Shown here piece after piece: positions 1-8,211 of a stretch of 28,567 bases of DNA (the first letter of the stretch is position 1; each line of letters opens with the position of its first letter). Below the pieces are notes generated by a model. That model made no database searches and had not been told where the DNA came from. It saw only the letters and a list, made by a program, of their open reading frames with translations. The stretch covers positions 1 to 28,567 of the forward strand of contig USCC01000015.1 of assembly GCA_900553035.1 (NCBI GenBank), in the 5' to 3' direction. A program made the position numbers and the translations under genes. The stretch is from an uncultured Rhodospirillaceae bacterium. GTDB lineage: Bacteria; Pseudomonadota; Alphaproteobacteria; CAAGCB01; CAG-977.

Positions 1-2067
1 CCGCGTTTTTCAAAACTCAGCTATACCGGGGTCAGAAAAATCACCCGCCTGCCCGCGCGGTCGGCGGTCGTCGCGTTTTCGCTGGCCGATGTTTACGCGC
101 TGGCCGAACTGATCCGGCGCCAAAGGGGCGGGGCGGCGGTCGTTATGGGCGCGCTCAGCCCGCGTACCCGCAATGCACAGGTCGAAATGTTCCAATCCGG
201 CGAAGTCGATTACCTGGTCGCGACGGACGCCATCGGCATGGGGCTGAACATGGACATCGGACATGTCTGCTTTGCCGCTTTGCGCAAATTCGACGGGCTG
301 AACATGCGTTCTCTGTCAGCCGCCGAACTGGGACAGATTGCGGGTCGCGCGGGAAGACACATGACGAACGGGACATTCGGCGTCGCCGCGGAAGGCAGCT
401 CCCTGCCCCCTGAAATCGTTGAACGCATCGAATCCCACCGTTTTGAACCGCTGGACAGACTGTTCTGGCGCAATTCCGACCTGCGTTTTTCATCCGTGGA
501 AAGCCTGCTGCATTCCCTGAACCGCCGCCCCGCTGTCCCCGGCCTCGTAGCGGCGCGCAAGGCGGACGATCAGCTTGCCCTTGAAGCCGTCATCCGAGAT
601 GAAAGCATCCTGAAAGCGACGAATCATCCCTCCCGCGTCGAACTTTTATGGGACGTCTGCCAGATCCCTGATTTCAGAAAAGTCACGCCCGAAGCACATG
701 CGCGGTTGTTGTCGCAGATTTATCAGTATATACTGTCGGACGGACGCCTTCCGGAAGACTGGATCGCCGCCCGGGTCAAACAGCTTGACCGTACGGACGG
801 CGATATTGATGTCATTACGGGGCGCATTGCGGGAATACGGATTTGGACGTATATTGCGCAGCGGAAAAACTGGGTCGCACAGTCCTCCTTCTGGCAGGAA
901 GCGACCCGGAAGGTAGAGGACAGGCTTTCGGACGAACTGCACCGGAAACTGACTCGGAGGTTTGTGGACAGACGCACATCGGTTTTGGTTAAAGGTATGA
1001 AAACACAGGTGGAATTATTTACGAAAATCGACGACGACGGACAGGTCAACGTCGAAGGGCAGGAAGTCGGACGGATGGAAGGCTTGCGTTTTACGCCTTT
1101 GACCGGCGCGGGAAAATTCGCGGACCGCGTTCTGGTCGCGGCGGCGGAAAAAGCGCTTCAGGCCGAATTTCAGAATCGCGTTGCCGCAATCGCTGTTGCG
1201 CCGGACGAAGACTTTGCGCTTGAAAACGATGGCGTCCTTGCCTGGAAAGGCCAGAATTTGGCCAAAGCCATCAAGGGCCGGGATATCCTTCATCCGGCGG
1301 TTCAGCTGTTCGTCCATGAAACTCTGGAAGCCGCACAGGCCGAACAGGTTCGGAACCGTCTGAACACATGGCTGGATTTTTATCTGGGCCGAACGATCGC
1401 CCCTTTGTTCAGCGCCCTGCGCACTCTGGACGAGGAAGAAGCTTCCGGCGCGGCTCGCGGTATTCTGTGGCAGGTGGCCGAACGTCTGGGAACCATGCCG
1501 CGCGAAAATGTTCGCGAACTGATTCAGGGGCTGAGCGACACGGATAAAAAGGTTCTGGCAAAAGCCGGGCTGAGGCTGGGACATGACTTCCTGTTCTTCC
1601 CCATGCTTCTGAAACCGGCGGCCCAGCGCGTCTGCGCTGTCCTGTGGAAAATATGGAACGACCGCACACAGTATTCCACCGGGTTTGCCATTGACGGTAA
1701 AATGTCGTTCGCCGTTGAACGCGGAATTCCCAAACAACTGTATCTGGTACAGGGGTATGCCCTGGCGGGCGCACGAGCCATCCGCGTTGACGTCATGGAA
1801 CGTTTTACGGCAAAACTGCGTGAAGTTACACGTCAGGAAAAAGACAAACCGCAGCCACTGCCGCTTGATCTGCTTTCCCTGGCCGGACTGAAACGGGATG
1901 AAGTCGAGGATGTGTTTGGTTCTTTGGGTTTCAATGTCACAAAGGACGGCGAAACACTGATGATCCGGACAAAATTCAAAAAACGTCCGAAAAAAACGGA
2001 ACCCGCCGCCGAACCCGTGAACAGTGATTCGCCGTTCGCCTGCCTGGCGGCGCTGAAAAAAGGCTGA
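1..2067 (+). CDS. SUV3/MgpS-like DEAD/DEAH-family RNA helicase, 3' part
   Basis: The reading frame is open from the first base, so the true start lies upstream and only 688 codons are visible. The visible part begins inside the second RecA-like lobe. Motif V is at residues 74-83 (ATDAIGMGLN) and motif VI at 112-120 (QIAGRAGRH), the combination typical of the SUV3/MgpS-type superfamily 2 helicases common in alphaproteobacteria. These unwind RNA using ATP and are linked to RNA turnover or ribosome work; the exact role here is inferred from the family. The long C-terminal half has no motif I can name and ends in a Lys-rich, Pro-rich tail. The stop codon overlaps the next start by one base (TGATG), which indicates translational coupling to the S4-domain gene. 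Family assignment is confident; the missing N-terminal lobe with Walker A and B cannot be checked. Confidence 0.88.
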   Translation, partial: PRFSKLSYTGVRKITRLPARSAVVAFSLADVYALAELIRRQRGGAAVVMGALSPRTRNAQVEMFQSGEVDYLVATDAIGMGLNMDIGHVCFAALRKFDGLNMRSLSAAELGQIAGRAGRHMTNGTFGVAAEGSSLPPEIVERIESHRFEPLDRLFWRNSDLRFSSVESLLHSLNRRPAVPGLVAARKADDQLALEAVIRDESILKATNHPSRVELLWDVCQIPDFRKVTPEAHARLLSQIYQYILSDGRLPEDWIAARVKQLDRTDGDIDVITGRIAGIRIWTYIAQRKNWVAQSSFWQEATRKVEDRLSDELHRKLTRRFVDRRTSVLVKGMKTQVELFTKIDDDGQVNVEGQEVGRMEGLRFTPLTGAGKFADRVLVAAAEKALQAEFQNRVAAIAVAPDEDFALENDGVLAWKGQNLAKAIKGRDILHPAVQLFVHETLEAAQAEQVRNRLNTWLDFYLGRTIAPLFSALRTLDEEEASGAARGILWQVAERLGTMPRENVRELIQGLSDTDKKVLAKAGLRLGHDFLFFPMLLKPAAQRVCAVLWKIWNDRTQYSTGFAIDGKMSFAVERGIPKQLYLVQGYALAGARAIRVDVMERFTAKLREVTRQEKDKPQPLPLDLLSLAGLKRDEVEDVFGSLGFNVTKDGETLMIRTKFKKRPKKTEPAAEPVNSDSPFACLAALKKG

Positions 2068-2441
2068 TGGCCGACGCCCTGCGCATCGATAAATGGCTCT
2101 GGTTCGTCCGGCTGGCCAAAACGCGAACCGCGGCACAGGAGCTGTGCACCGCCGGACACGTCCGCGTCAACGGGGAAAAGGTTCTGAAAACCAGCCGTGA
2201 AATCCGGATCGGCGACACGCTTGAAGTCCTGCGCGGGACAGTGCGCTTCCATGTCCGCGTTTCGGGTCTGCCCGAACGGCGGGTCGGCGCACCGGCGGCA
2301 CGGGAATTTTATGAACACCTTTCGGATCCCGAAAACCTGAAGCCGCCGACGGAACGTTTTTTCGAACTCCGCCCGGCGGGAACAGGACGACCGACGAAAC
2401 GCGACCGTCGCGTACTCGGCCGGCTGAAAGGAAAATTCTGA
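2067..2441 (+). CDS. S4-domain RNA-binding protein, Hsp15-like
   Basis: A 124-residue basic protein with an N-terminal S4 fold (roughly residues 4-65). It opens with the IDKWLWFVRLAKTR signature seen in Hsp15/HslR proteins and carries the GHVRVNG turn. Hsp15 binds free 50S subunits that carry a stalled nascent chain and helps recycle them; that role is known for the E. coli protein and only inferred here. The C-terminus is rich in Arg and Lys, fitting rRNA binding. The start overlaps the helicase stop by one base, so the two are probably translated together. The helicase / S4 / ferredoxin order is a familiar alphaproteobacterial arrangement. The gene symbol is left blank because orthology with hslR is not proven by the domain alone. 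Confidence 0.85.
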   Translation: MADALRIDKWLWFVRLAKTRTAAQELCTAGHVRVNGEKVLKTSREIRIGDTLEVLRGTVRFHVRVSGLPERRVGAPAAREFYEHLSDPENLKPPTERFFELRPAGTGRPTKRDRRVLGRLKGKF

Positions 2442-2459
2442 CGCCGTTCAGAAATAATC

Positions 2460-2531
2460 TTGAAAAAAACGGGAAACCGTTTTATGTATAATCCATTCTT
2501 TTTGAATAAACCAACTCTAGGAGTATAGAAA
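2460..2531 (+). promoter_or_regulatory. Candidate promoter and ribosome-binding site of the ferredoxin gene
   Basis: A perfect TATAAT lies at 2487-2492 in an AT-rich gap. The only TTGAAA (2460-2465) is 21 bases upstream, which is too far, so the -35 element is weak or the -10 acts with little -35 help. AGGAG at 2519-2523 sits eight bases before the ATG and fixes the ferredoxin start. Confidence 0.4.
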
Positions 2532-2768
2532 ATGGCCTCTGTTGTTAACGATTCCTGCGTAAAGTGCCTGAGCTGCGTCGAAGTCTGCCCCGTTTCCGCT
2601 TTCCATGAAGGCGATACGATGGTTGTCGTCGATCCCGACACATGCATTGACTGCGGTGTGTGCATCGCCGAATGCCCGCAGGGCGCCATTACGTCCGAAG
2701 ACGAAGCGGATGAAAAGTGGATCAAGTTCAACGCTGAAAAGTCTCAGGAATGGCCCGCCGCGAAGTAA
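2532..2768 (+). CDS. 2[4Fe-4S]-type ferredoxin
   Basis: A 78-residue electron carrier with two cysteine motifs: C9-x2-C12-x2-C15-x3-C19-Pro and C38-x2-C41-x2-C44-x3-C48-Pro. Both fit four-cysteine [4Fe-4S] binding, so this should be an eight-iron ferredoxin. The gene occupies the place of fdxA in other alphaproteobacteria, where the protein is usually a seven-iron form with extra residues in the first motif and a longer C-terminal region. Here the first motif is compact. After the second cluster comes an acidic tail with two Trp residues. AGGAG eight bases upstream supports the start. Low-potential 2[4Fe-4S] ferredoxins serve anaerobic redox enzymes, which agrees with the hybrid-cluster protein and TM1266-like gene in this window; the partner enzyme is not known. 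Confidence 0.92.
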   Translation: MASVVNDSCVKCLSCVEVCPVSAFHEGDTMVVVDPDTCIDCGVCIAECPQGAITSEDEADEKWIKFNAEKSQEWPAAK

Positions 2769-2783
2769 GCGCCTTCCGATTTT

Positions 2784-2820
2784 AAAAACCCGGCCGGAAA
2801 ACAGGCCGGGTTTTTTATTT
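2784..2820. terminator. Bidirectional intrinsic terminator between convergent genes
   Basis: The stem is AAACCCGGCC (2786-2795) pairing with GGCCGGGTTT (2804-2813), followed by a T-run on the plus strand. Read on the minus strand the same stem is followed by five T residues. It lies between the ferredoxin gene and the convergent gene ending at 2846, so it can serve both. Confidence 0.85.
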
Positions 2821-2845
2821 GTCTTTCCGGAAAAATCGCCGGCGG

Positions 2846-3715
2846 CTAATGTTTCATGGCTTCGTACATGTCCAGCGAACGCGTCATGGCTTCGGGAAAC
2901 CAGGAGGCCGCCGCAGACGTTTTTTCGGAATTCATGGACGGGAGTGATTCCCGTTTATAGCCGATGTCCGATGCGGCCTGCGCACGCAGGGCGGCGACAT
3001 CGACCGGCGCCGGAGCGTTCGTTCCGCTCGGAACGATTTTTGTCTGGGACGAATCGGCTTCGCGCTGACGGATGTTCCGTTCCAGCTGGCGCAGTTTTGC
3101 TTTCTGGCTGTCAATGGCGCTTTCGGGGGCCTGTGCGACGTTAAAGGCCGGACGGGCACCGGTATTCGTATAGCGTGTCACGGAATCCATGGAAAACATT
3201 TTGGAATCACCGGGCCCTTTCAGGGGACGGGAAACTTTCCGAGCGGCGGCGGTTTCCTCGGACATGTTGTAGGGTGACGCACTTTTTGCTTCGGGCAGGG
3301 CGGCGTTCTCTGTTTTCCGGTTCTGTTTGAACGCTGTCCGGTGAAGTTCGGCATCCAGACGCGTTCCGGGCTTGCTGTCCGCACTGACGACGAACGGCGT
3401 CAGGTCTTCAACGTTTGCCAGAGAAGCGGGAAGCTCCTGGACTTTTGAGGTCTGCACAACGGCCTGAACGGGAAGAAGGGAGACCGGCCCCGGTCTTCCT
3501 GAAACGGTTGGAACATTTGCGGCGGCGGAATCCGACGGTTTATCTTCCTCAGCGGTCGTCCGGGTCAGAATCTGTTTGAATGACGGCTGTTCCTGCGTTT
3601 TTGTCAGAGCTTCAGGCCGGCCGAAATCGGCTGCAGGACGGGAAACGACGTTCGTCCGGAACGTAACGCCGTCCTGCCAGACCGACATATCAACGGTAAA
3701 ATCGGTATTAAGCAT
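2846..3715 (-). CDS. Unrecognised protein, probably largely disordered
   Basis: I do not recognise this 289-residue protein. It has no signal peptide and no membrane segment. The sequence is rich in Ala, Ser, Pro, Thr and Lys and looks mostly disordered, with one short charged helix near residues 205-225 that could form a coiled coil. The C-terminus (about 255-289) is more ordered, with Trp and Phe and a Met-rich amphipathic end. AGGAGGAG just upstream of the ATG at 3715 is a strong ribosome-binding site, and codon use matches the neighbours, so it is probably a real gene. In related genomes a carD gene often follows this ferredoxin; here the place is taken by this reverse-strand gene. It could be a scaffold or secreted substrate, but nothing in the sequence decides this. 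Confidence 0.65.
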   Translation of the reverse strand: MLNTDFTVDMSVWQDGVTFRTNVVSRPAADFGRPEALTKTQEQPSFKQILTRTTAEEDKPSDSAAANVPTVSGRPGPVSLLPVQAVVQTSKVQELPASLANVEDLTPFVVSADSKPGTRLDAELHRTAFKQNRKTENAALPEAKSASPYNMSEETAAARKVSRPLKGPGDSKMFSMDSVTRYTNTGARPAFNVAQAPESAIDSQKAKLRQLERNIRQREADSSQTKIVPSGTNAPAPVDVAALRAQAASDIGYKRESLPSMNSEKTSAAASWFPEAMTRSLDMYEAMKH

Positions 3716-3769
3716 GATAAACTCCTCCTGTTAAAAAGAAAGAAGCAATTTCCGTGCCAATCAATACGG

Positions 3770-3824
3770 TTGGAAAATCCGGAAGAGTTTCGTAAACTGA
3801 AACGGAACAGAAGGAGAGCAGAAC
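3770..3824 (+). promoter_or_regulatory. Candidate sigma-70 type promoter of the response-regulator gene
   Basis: TTGGAA (3770-3775) and TAAACT (3793-3798) are separated by 17 bases, and AAGGAG (3811-3816) sits eight bases before the ATG at 3825. It lies in the divergent gap with the gene starting at 3715. Confidence 0.45.
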
Positions 3825-4466
3825 ATGCCTGAACGCCGGATTTTAATCTATTCCAAAGCGGAAAACCCGCGCCGGAGGCTGGCCGAAGAAATCCGGACGG
3901 CGGAAATTGCGGAAGACATTCATGAAACGGCCGATTTCAACGAAATCGCCGAACAGGTGGAACGGGAAGATTTTTCCGCCCTGATCATTGACGAGCCTTC
4001 CGCTGAACAAAGAGACACCGTCAGCCGTATCCACAAAGGCATCCCGGTGTTCTACCTGTCTTCGATTCCGCTGGAAGCCGAAGAGGCCGCCGTGTACCAG
4101 AAACCGTTCCGTCTGCCCGCCGTCCTGTCAGGCCTGATCAGCGCCGCCGCCCGATATGAACAAAGCGACCGCGCCTCTGTCAGTATCGGTTTGTGGCGCT
4201 TCAACTTTTTCGGACGCATCTTAACGTTTGAAAACCGGGAAATCCGCCTGACCGAAAAGGAAGCGGCGGTTCTGAACTATCTGTACCATCATCCCGATCC
4301 CGTAGACAGGGAAACGTTGTTGCGCGAAATATGGGGCTACGGCGAAGGCATTTCCACACACACGCTGGAAACACACATCTACCGCCTGCGCCAGAAACTG
4401 GAGGAGACGGGCATCTCCTTCTCCGCCGGCAATATCGAAGGCTATAAACTTCTGTACCGGACTTAA
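3825..4466 (+). CDS. OmpR/PhoB-family winged-helix regulator with degenerate receiver
   Basis: A 213-residue protein with a receiver-like domain (about 4-110) and an OmpR/PhoB winged-helix DNA-binding domain (about 120-212). The C-terminal domain is canonical, with the recognition-helix segment HTLETHIYRLRQKL at 179-192 and an EGYKLLY wing. In the receiver, a candidate phospho-acceptor Asp56 (LIIDEP) and Lys93 (QKPF) are present. The pair of acidic residues that normally binds Mg2+ after the first strand is replaced by Tyr-Ser-Lys (residues 9-11). It may therefore not be phosphorylated in the usual way, or may act constitutively. No histidine kinase is adjacent. The gene converges on lolA with a four-base overlap at the stops. 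DNA target unknown. Confidence 0.85.
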   Translation: MPERRILIYSKAENPRRRLAEEIRTAEIAEDIHETADFNEIAEQVEREDFSALIIDEPSAEQRDTVSRIHKGIPVFYLSSIPLEAEEAAVYQKPFRLPAVLSGLISAAARYEQSDRASVSIGLWRFNFFGRILTFENREIRLTEKEAAVLNYLYHHPDPVDRETLLREIWGYGEGISTHTLETHIYRLRQKLEETGISFSAGNIEGYKLLYRT

Positions 4467-5131
4467 TGACGACGCACGGGAACGTCGCCGGGGCGGCCGG
4501 CGCGGCGGGGATCCGTGAATTTGAACATCTCGGGTTTCAGAGCCGTGTTGAATTCCGCCTGATTCAGGGAAACAAGCGTCCGCACCTGCTGGGCGTCCGT
4601 AATCTGCCACTGTTTGAGTTCCAGCGGACGATCTTTGAAGATCAGCGTGATCCGGCCCGTTGCCGGTTCTTCGGTTTTATACACAGAGACCTCGATAAAT
4701 CCCGGTGTTTTGCGGACATCCGTCACCGTCAGGTTTGATTTATCAAAGGAAAAGTTTTCCTTCAAGATGATCGACGCGGGATTGGAATCAATGTCCAGAT
4801 ACGTCACCTGCTCCAGATTTTTGTCATGAAAAATCAGGTAATACCCGTCGGAAACGACTTCGACCGGCATCGGCGGTTTGTATTCCAGGCGCATTTTTCC
4901 GGGTTTCAGCAGAAGGAACTCCCCTTCGGCAAAAGCGCCGGTCGTTGACGTCTGTGTAAATCCGCTTTTAATCGTTCGGATGCCGTTGAAGTAGGTTTCA
5001 ATGTCCTTCAAAATCTTTTTCTGTTCTGCGGAAAGCCCGGAGGTTCCCGACGGCGCCGGTTCCGCCGCGAAAGCCGGAAAGACGGCCAGCCCGACGAGAC
5101 AAAACACTCCGAATAAAATCCGTTTGATCAT
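4463..5131 (-). CDS. lolA: Outer-membrane lipoprotein carrier protein LolA
   Basis: A 222-residue exported protein. A signal peptide covers about residues 1-22 (Lys-Arg, hydrophobic core, cleavage after AFA). The mature part has the LolA fold signatures: an early GFTQT strand, a PGKMRLEY strand and a late LKQWQITDAQ / TLVSL segment. LolA receives lipoproteins from the LolCDE complex in the inner membrane and ferries them across the periplasm to the outer membrane. The gene follows ftsK by 44 bases on the same strand, a common alphaproteobacterial arrangement, and probably shares its transcript. The C-terminal tail is short and basic (Arg-rich). Its stop overlaps the stop of the convergent regulator by four bases. 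Confidence 0.88.
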   Translation of the reverse strand: MIKRILFGVFCLVGLAVFPAFAAEPAPSGTSGLSAEQKKILKDIETYFNGIRTIKSGFTQTSTTGAFAEGEFLLLKPGKMRLEYKPPMPVEVVSDGYYLIFHDKNLEQVTYLDIDSNPASIILKENFSFDKSNLTVTDVRKTPGFIEVSVYKTEEPATGRITLIFKDRPLELKQWQITDAQQVRTLVSLNQAEFNTALKPEMFKFTDPRRAGRPGDVPVRRH

Positions 5132-5175
5132 TTTCCCAATCCTTGTATTTATTTTCGGGAGCAGAATAACAGATT

Positions 5176-7497
5176 TCAGACGTTCGCGGGAACTAAAATT
5201 TCACGCTTCCCGGCATGATTCGGAGCCGAGATGACTCCTTCGGATTCCATTTTGTCAATCAGATCGGCCGCACGGTTATAACCGATACGGAGCTGACGCT
5301 GGACATAGCTTGTCGACGCCTTGCGGTCACGCAGGACAATCGCGACGGCTTTATCGTACAGACTGGCCTCGTCATCGCCGTCCGCGGACGTGTCGCCTCC
5401 GGCGGCACCGCCGGCTTCTTCTGTTTCTTCGGTCACCGCCTGGACATATTCGGGAATACCCTGCGCCCTCAGATGGGATGTGATAACTTCGACTTCCTCA
5501 TCGCTGACAAACGGCCCGTGCAGACGAACGGCACGCTGACCCTGCGCCAGATAAAGCATATCGCCCATGCCCAGAAGTTGTTCGGCGCCCTGCTCGCCCA
5601 GAATGGTGCGGCTGTCGATTTTTGTCGTGACGCGGAAACTGATGCGTTCGGGGAAGTTGGCTTTGATCGTGCCCGTGATGACGTCAACCGACGGGCGCTG
5701 CGTCGCCATGATCAGATGAATGCCCGAAGCCCGGGCTTTCTGAGCGATGCGCTGGATGGCGACTTCGATTTCCTTGCCCGCCGTCAGCATCAGGTCGGCC
5801 ATTTCATCAACAATGACGACGATGTACGGGAACGGTTTCAGGTTCAGTTCCTGCTGTTCGTAAACCGGTTCGCCGGTTTCTTCGTCAAAGCCGGTCTGAA
5901 CCGTACGCATCATCGGTTCGCCCGAAGCGATCATTTCGTTCAGCTTGCGGTTATAGCCGTCAATGTTCCGCACGCCCATCTGCGACATCAGAAGATAACG
6001 GTCATCCATTTCCCGGACGGCCCAGTTCAGGGCAACGACGGCTTTTTTCGGATCCGTCACGACCGGAGACAACAGATGGGGGATGCCGTTGTAAACAGAC
6101 AGTTCCAGCATTTTCGGATCAATCATGATCAGGCGGCACTGTTCCGGCGTCAAACGATACAGCAACGACAGAATCATCGTGTTGATAGCCACGGACTTGC
6201 CGGATCCCGTCGTCCCCGCGATCAGCAGGTGCGGCATTTTTGCCAGATCGGTAAACGTCGGTTTGCCGCCGATATCTTTCCCCAGCGCCAGAGTCAGCGT
6301 CTTGGCGGATTTTTTAAATTCTTCGCACGAGAACATTTCCTTCAGATAAACGCCCGCCCGTTTTTCATTTGGCATTTCAATTCCGATGACGCTCTGTCCG
6401 GGAACGACGGCAATCCGGACGGAAAGCGCACTCATGGAACGGGCGATGTCGTCGGCCAGATTGATAACCCGTGTCGTCTTGATGCCCGGCGCGGGTTCAA
6501 GCTCGAACAGAGTGACCACCGGTCCGGGCCGGACATTGACAATTTTTCCCTTTACGCCGTACTCGTCCAGCACGCCTTCCAGCTGACGCGCCCGGTTTTC
6601 CAGAAATTCCTTGGAAATCAGCGGTTCCTTATCAGCTTTCGGCGTCGCCAGATAATCCAGCTTCGGCAGGTGGAACTGATTTTTATATTCCTTTTCCTCT
6701 TTCAGAGAGCGCAACGGCGAAGGTTTCGGACGAGCCGGTTTTTCGGGCGCGGCGTCTTCCTGAACACCCAGATCAAGCTCTTCCTGAACAGGCAACACAC
6801 TTTCGGGAAGATCTTCATCAAACGGCACGGAATCATCTTTGCGTTCGGCCGGTTTACGGCGCGTTATAAAACGGTACAGGAATACGGCCGCCGACCGGAT
6901 CGCTCCCGTCAGACCGAAAAACCACCGCTTCAGCAGATAAAACGGAATCCCCAGCGTCAAAGCAATCCCGAATACGGCAAAGACAAAAACAGCCGGCAGG
7001 ATAACAATCTGCGGGTACGGGAAATATTTAACTGTCATCAGCTTCAGAAGCGGAAAATAAAAGGACGGAGCCAGCGCTCCGCCGGATCCGGCCGTCGCCG
7101 GCCACCGCAGCGGCAGAGGAAGAGCCGAAAACAGAACCGTCAGCAGGAACAGAGCCGGAATGAAACACAGGAGGCGCAGCACCTGAAACCGGTGCCATTT
7201 CAGCCGCATGACCAGAATGCCCCACGCCGTCAGCGCCGCCGGAAAGAAAACGGCGGCGTATCCGAAATACTGCCATAAGACATCCGACAGACAGGCGCCG
7301 AAATGCCCCAGTGCGTTCTTTGGAACACCTCCCGTCGCCGTGTTGAACGACGGATCCGAAGGGTCATAGCTCAGCAACGCCGCTGCAACGGCCGCCGCCG
7401 CCCCGACCAGAAGAAGCCCCGCAAAACGGATGGCGGATCGGCGGAAAAATGCCTTTAAATCCGGGGGAAGAAAAGTATGTTTCAAGTGAGTCGCCAT
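5176..7497 (-). CDS. ftsK: FtsK/SpoIIIE DNA translocase
   Basis: A 773-residue cell-division protein that anchors at the septum and pumps chromosomal DNA so that the terminus region is segregated and dimers can be resolved. Four hydrophobic segments lie near residues 23-43, 73-98, 107-128 and 163-188. A short acidic/Pro-rich linker (about 215-290) follows. The motor domain has Walker A GTTGSGKS at 428-435 and Walker B ending in DE near 563-565. The C-terminal winged-helix gamma domain (about 711-770) carries RQLRIGYNRA, which in FtsK reads polar KOPS sites. The linker is short compared with E. coli FtsK, as in most other bacteria. GGAGAG seven bases upstream supports the ATG at 7497. It lies between the Lon-N gene and lolA on the same strand. 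Confidence 0.95.
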   Translation of the reverse strand: MATHLKHTFLPPDLKAFFRRSAIRFAGLLLVGAAAAVAAALLSYDPSDPSFNTATGGVPKNALGHFGACLSDVLWQYFGYAAVFFPAALTAWGILVMRLKWHRFQVLRLLCFIPALFLLTVLFSALPLPLRWPATAGSGGALAPSFYFPLLKLMTVKYFPYPQIVILPAVFVFAVFGIALTLGIPFYLLKRWFFGLTGAIRSAAVFLYRFITRRKPAERKDDSVPFDEDLPESVLPVQEELDLGVQEDAAPEKPARPKPSPLRSLKEEKEYKNQFHLPKLDYLATPKADKEPLISKEFLENRARQLEGVLDEYGVKGKIVNVRPGPVVTLFELEPAPGIKTTRVINLADDIARSMSALSVRIAVVPGQSVIGIEMPNEKRAGVYLKEMFSCEEFKKSAKTLTLALGKDIGGKPTFTDLAKMPHLLIAGTTGSGKSVAINTMILSLLYRLTPEQCRLIMIDPKMLELSVYNGIPHLLSPVVTDPKKAVVALNWAVREMDDRYLLMSQMGVRNIDGYNRKLNEMIASGEPMMRTVQTGFDEETGEPVYEQQELNLKPFPYIVVIVDEMADLMLTAGKEIEVAIQRIAQKARASGIHLIMATQRPSVDVITGTIKANFPERISFRVTTKIDSRTILGEQGAEQLLGMGDMLYLAQGQRAVRLHGPFVSDEEVEVITSHLRAQGIPEYVQAVTEETEEAGGAAGGDTSADGDDEASLYDKAVAIVLRDRKASTSYVQRQLRIGYNRAADLIDKMESEGVISAPNHAGKREILVPANV

Positions 7498-7557
7498 CGT
7501 CCGCTCTCCGCTGTTAAGAAGACGGTTCCTTTATGACATAAAATAGTAAACAGCCGT

Positions 7558-8199
7558 TTAACTTGATTTCGGTTTTGAGTTCATTTCCAGAAGCATCAAC
7601 ATCGTTTTCAGGAATTTTTCCCGTGTTTCGCATTCCAGCAAAGCCTGTTTTTCAGCGGGCTGGAAGGGCAGCATCGCCGCCAGAGTCTCAAGCAGAATCT
7701 CGTCGCGGGCATTTTTCAGGATATCGGAATTCAGATCGATTTTATTGCTGTAGGCGTACCAGTCCAGGCTCGCAAACAGCTTTGCCCGGTCGATCTTGCA
7801 TTTCGGCGGATTAAAGTCGTGCGAAAAAGGTGAAAAATCAATGCCGACCGAGCGGAAGGAGCTGTAATCGGAACATTCGTGAGTCACACGAAAACGGCAG
7901 ATTCCCGTCAGTGTCACCAGAAGAAGATTATCGTCGGACTCGGCAAAGCTTGAAATACGTCCGGCGCATCCGACGGAATACAGTTTCGGATTCCGGTCAA
8001 ACCCGGCAGGCTCAACGGGCTGGACCATACCGACGACGCGCGAGGCCGCAAGGGCATTGAAAATCAGCCGGATGTAGCGCGTTTCAAAAATGCGCAGAGG
8101 AAGCTTCATTCCCGGGAACAGAAAAGATCCCGTAAACGGCAGAACCGGAAGCGTCGTCGGCATTTCAATCATGGCGATGTCAAAAAGATTTTCGCTCAT
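7558..8199 (-). CDS. Lon N-terminal (substrate-binding) domain protein
   Basis: A 213-residue stand-alone Lon N-terminal domain with no ATPase or protease part. The signature LPVLPFTGSFLFPG appears at about residues 17-30, followed by LPLRIFETRYI, the standard opening of PF02190 proteins. The C-terminal half is helical. Such single-domain proteins are widespread in alphaproteobacteria and usually sit beside a thioredoxin-TPR gene, as here; their biochemical role is not established. The gap to the upstream CnoX-like gene is only 12 bases and a GGAG lies just before the ATG, so the two are likely co-transcribed, possibly on into ftsK 60 bases downstream. Confidence 0.88.
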   Translation of the reverse strand: MSENLFDIAMIEMPTTLPVLPFTGSFLFPGMKLPLRIFETRYIRLIFNALAASRVVGMVQPVEPAGFDRNPKLYSVGCAGRISSFAESDDNLLLVTLTGICRFRVTHECSDYSSFRSVGIDFSPFSHDFNPPKCKIDRAKLFASLDWYAYSNKIDLNSDILKNARDEILLETLAAMLPFQPAEKQALLECETREKFLKTMLMLLEMNSKPKSS

Positions 8200-8211
8200 A
8201 CATCGGCTCCG

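Noticed and set aside
1015..2136. Long antisense frame opposite the helicase gene
   Set aside because: Shadow of the helicase codon usage; the translation shows no family and is unusually rich in Gln, Arg and Phe.
5215..7278. A long open frame of 687 codons on the plus strand opposite ftsK
   Set aside because: It mirrors the codon pattern of ftsK in the antisense frame, has no recognisable domain and no ribosome-binding site, and ftsK is beyond doubt.
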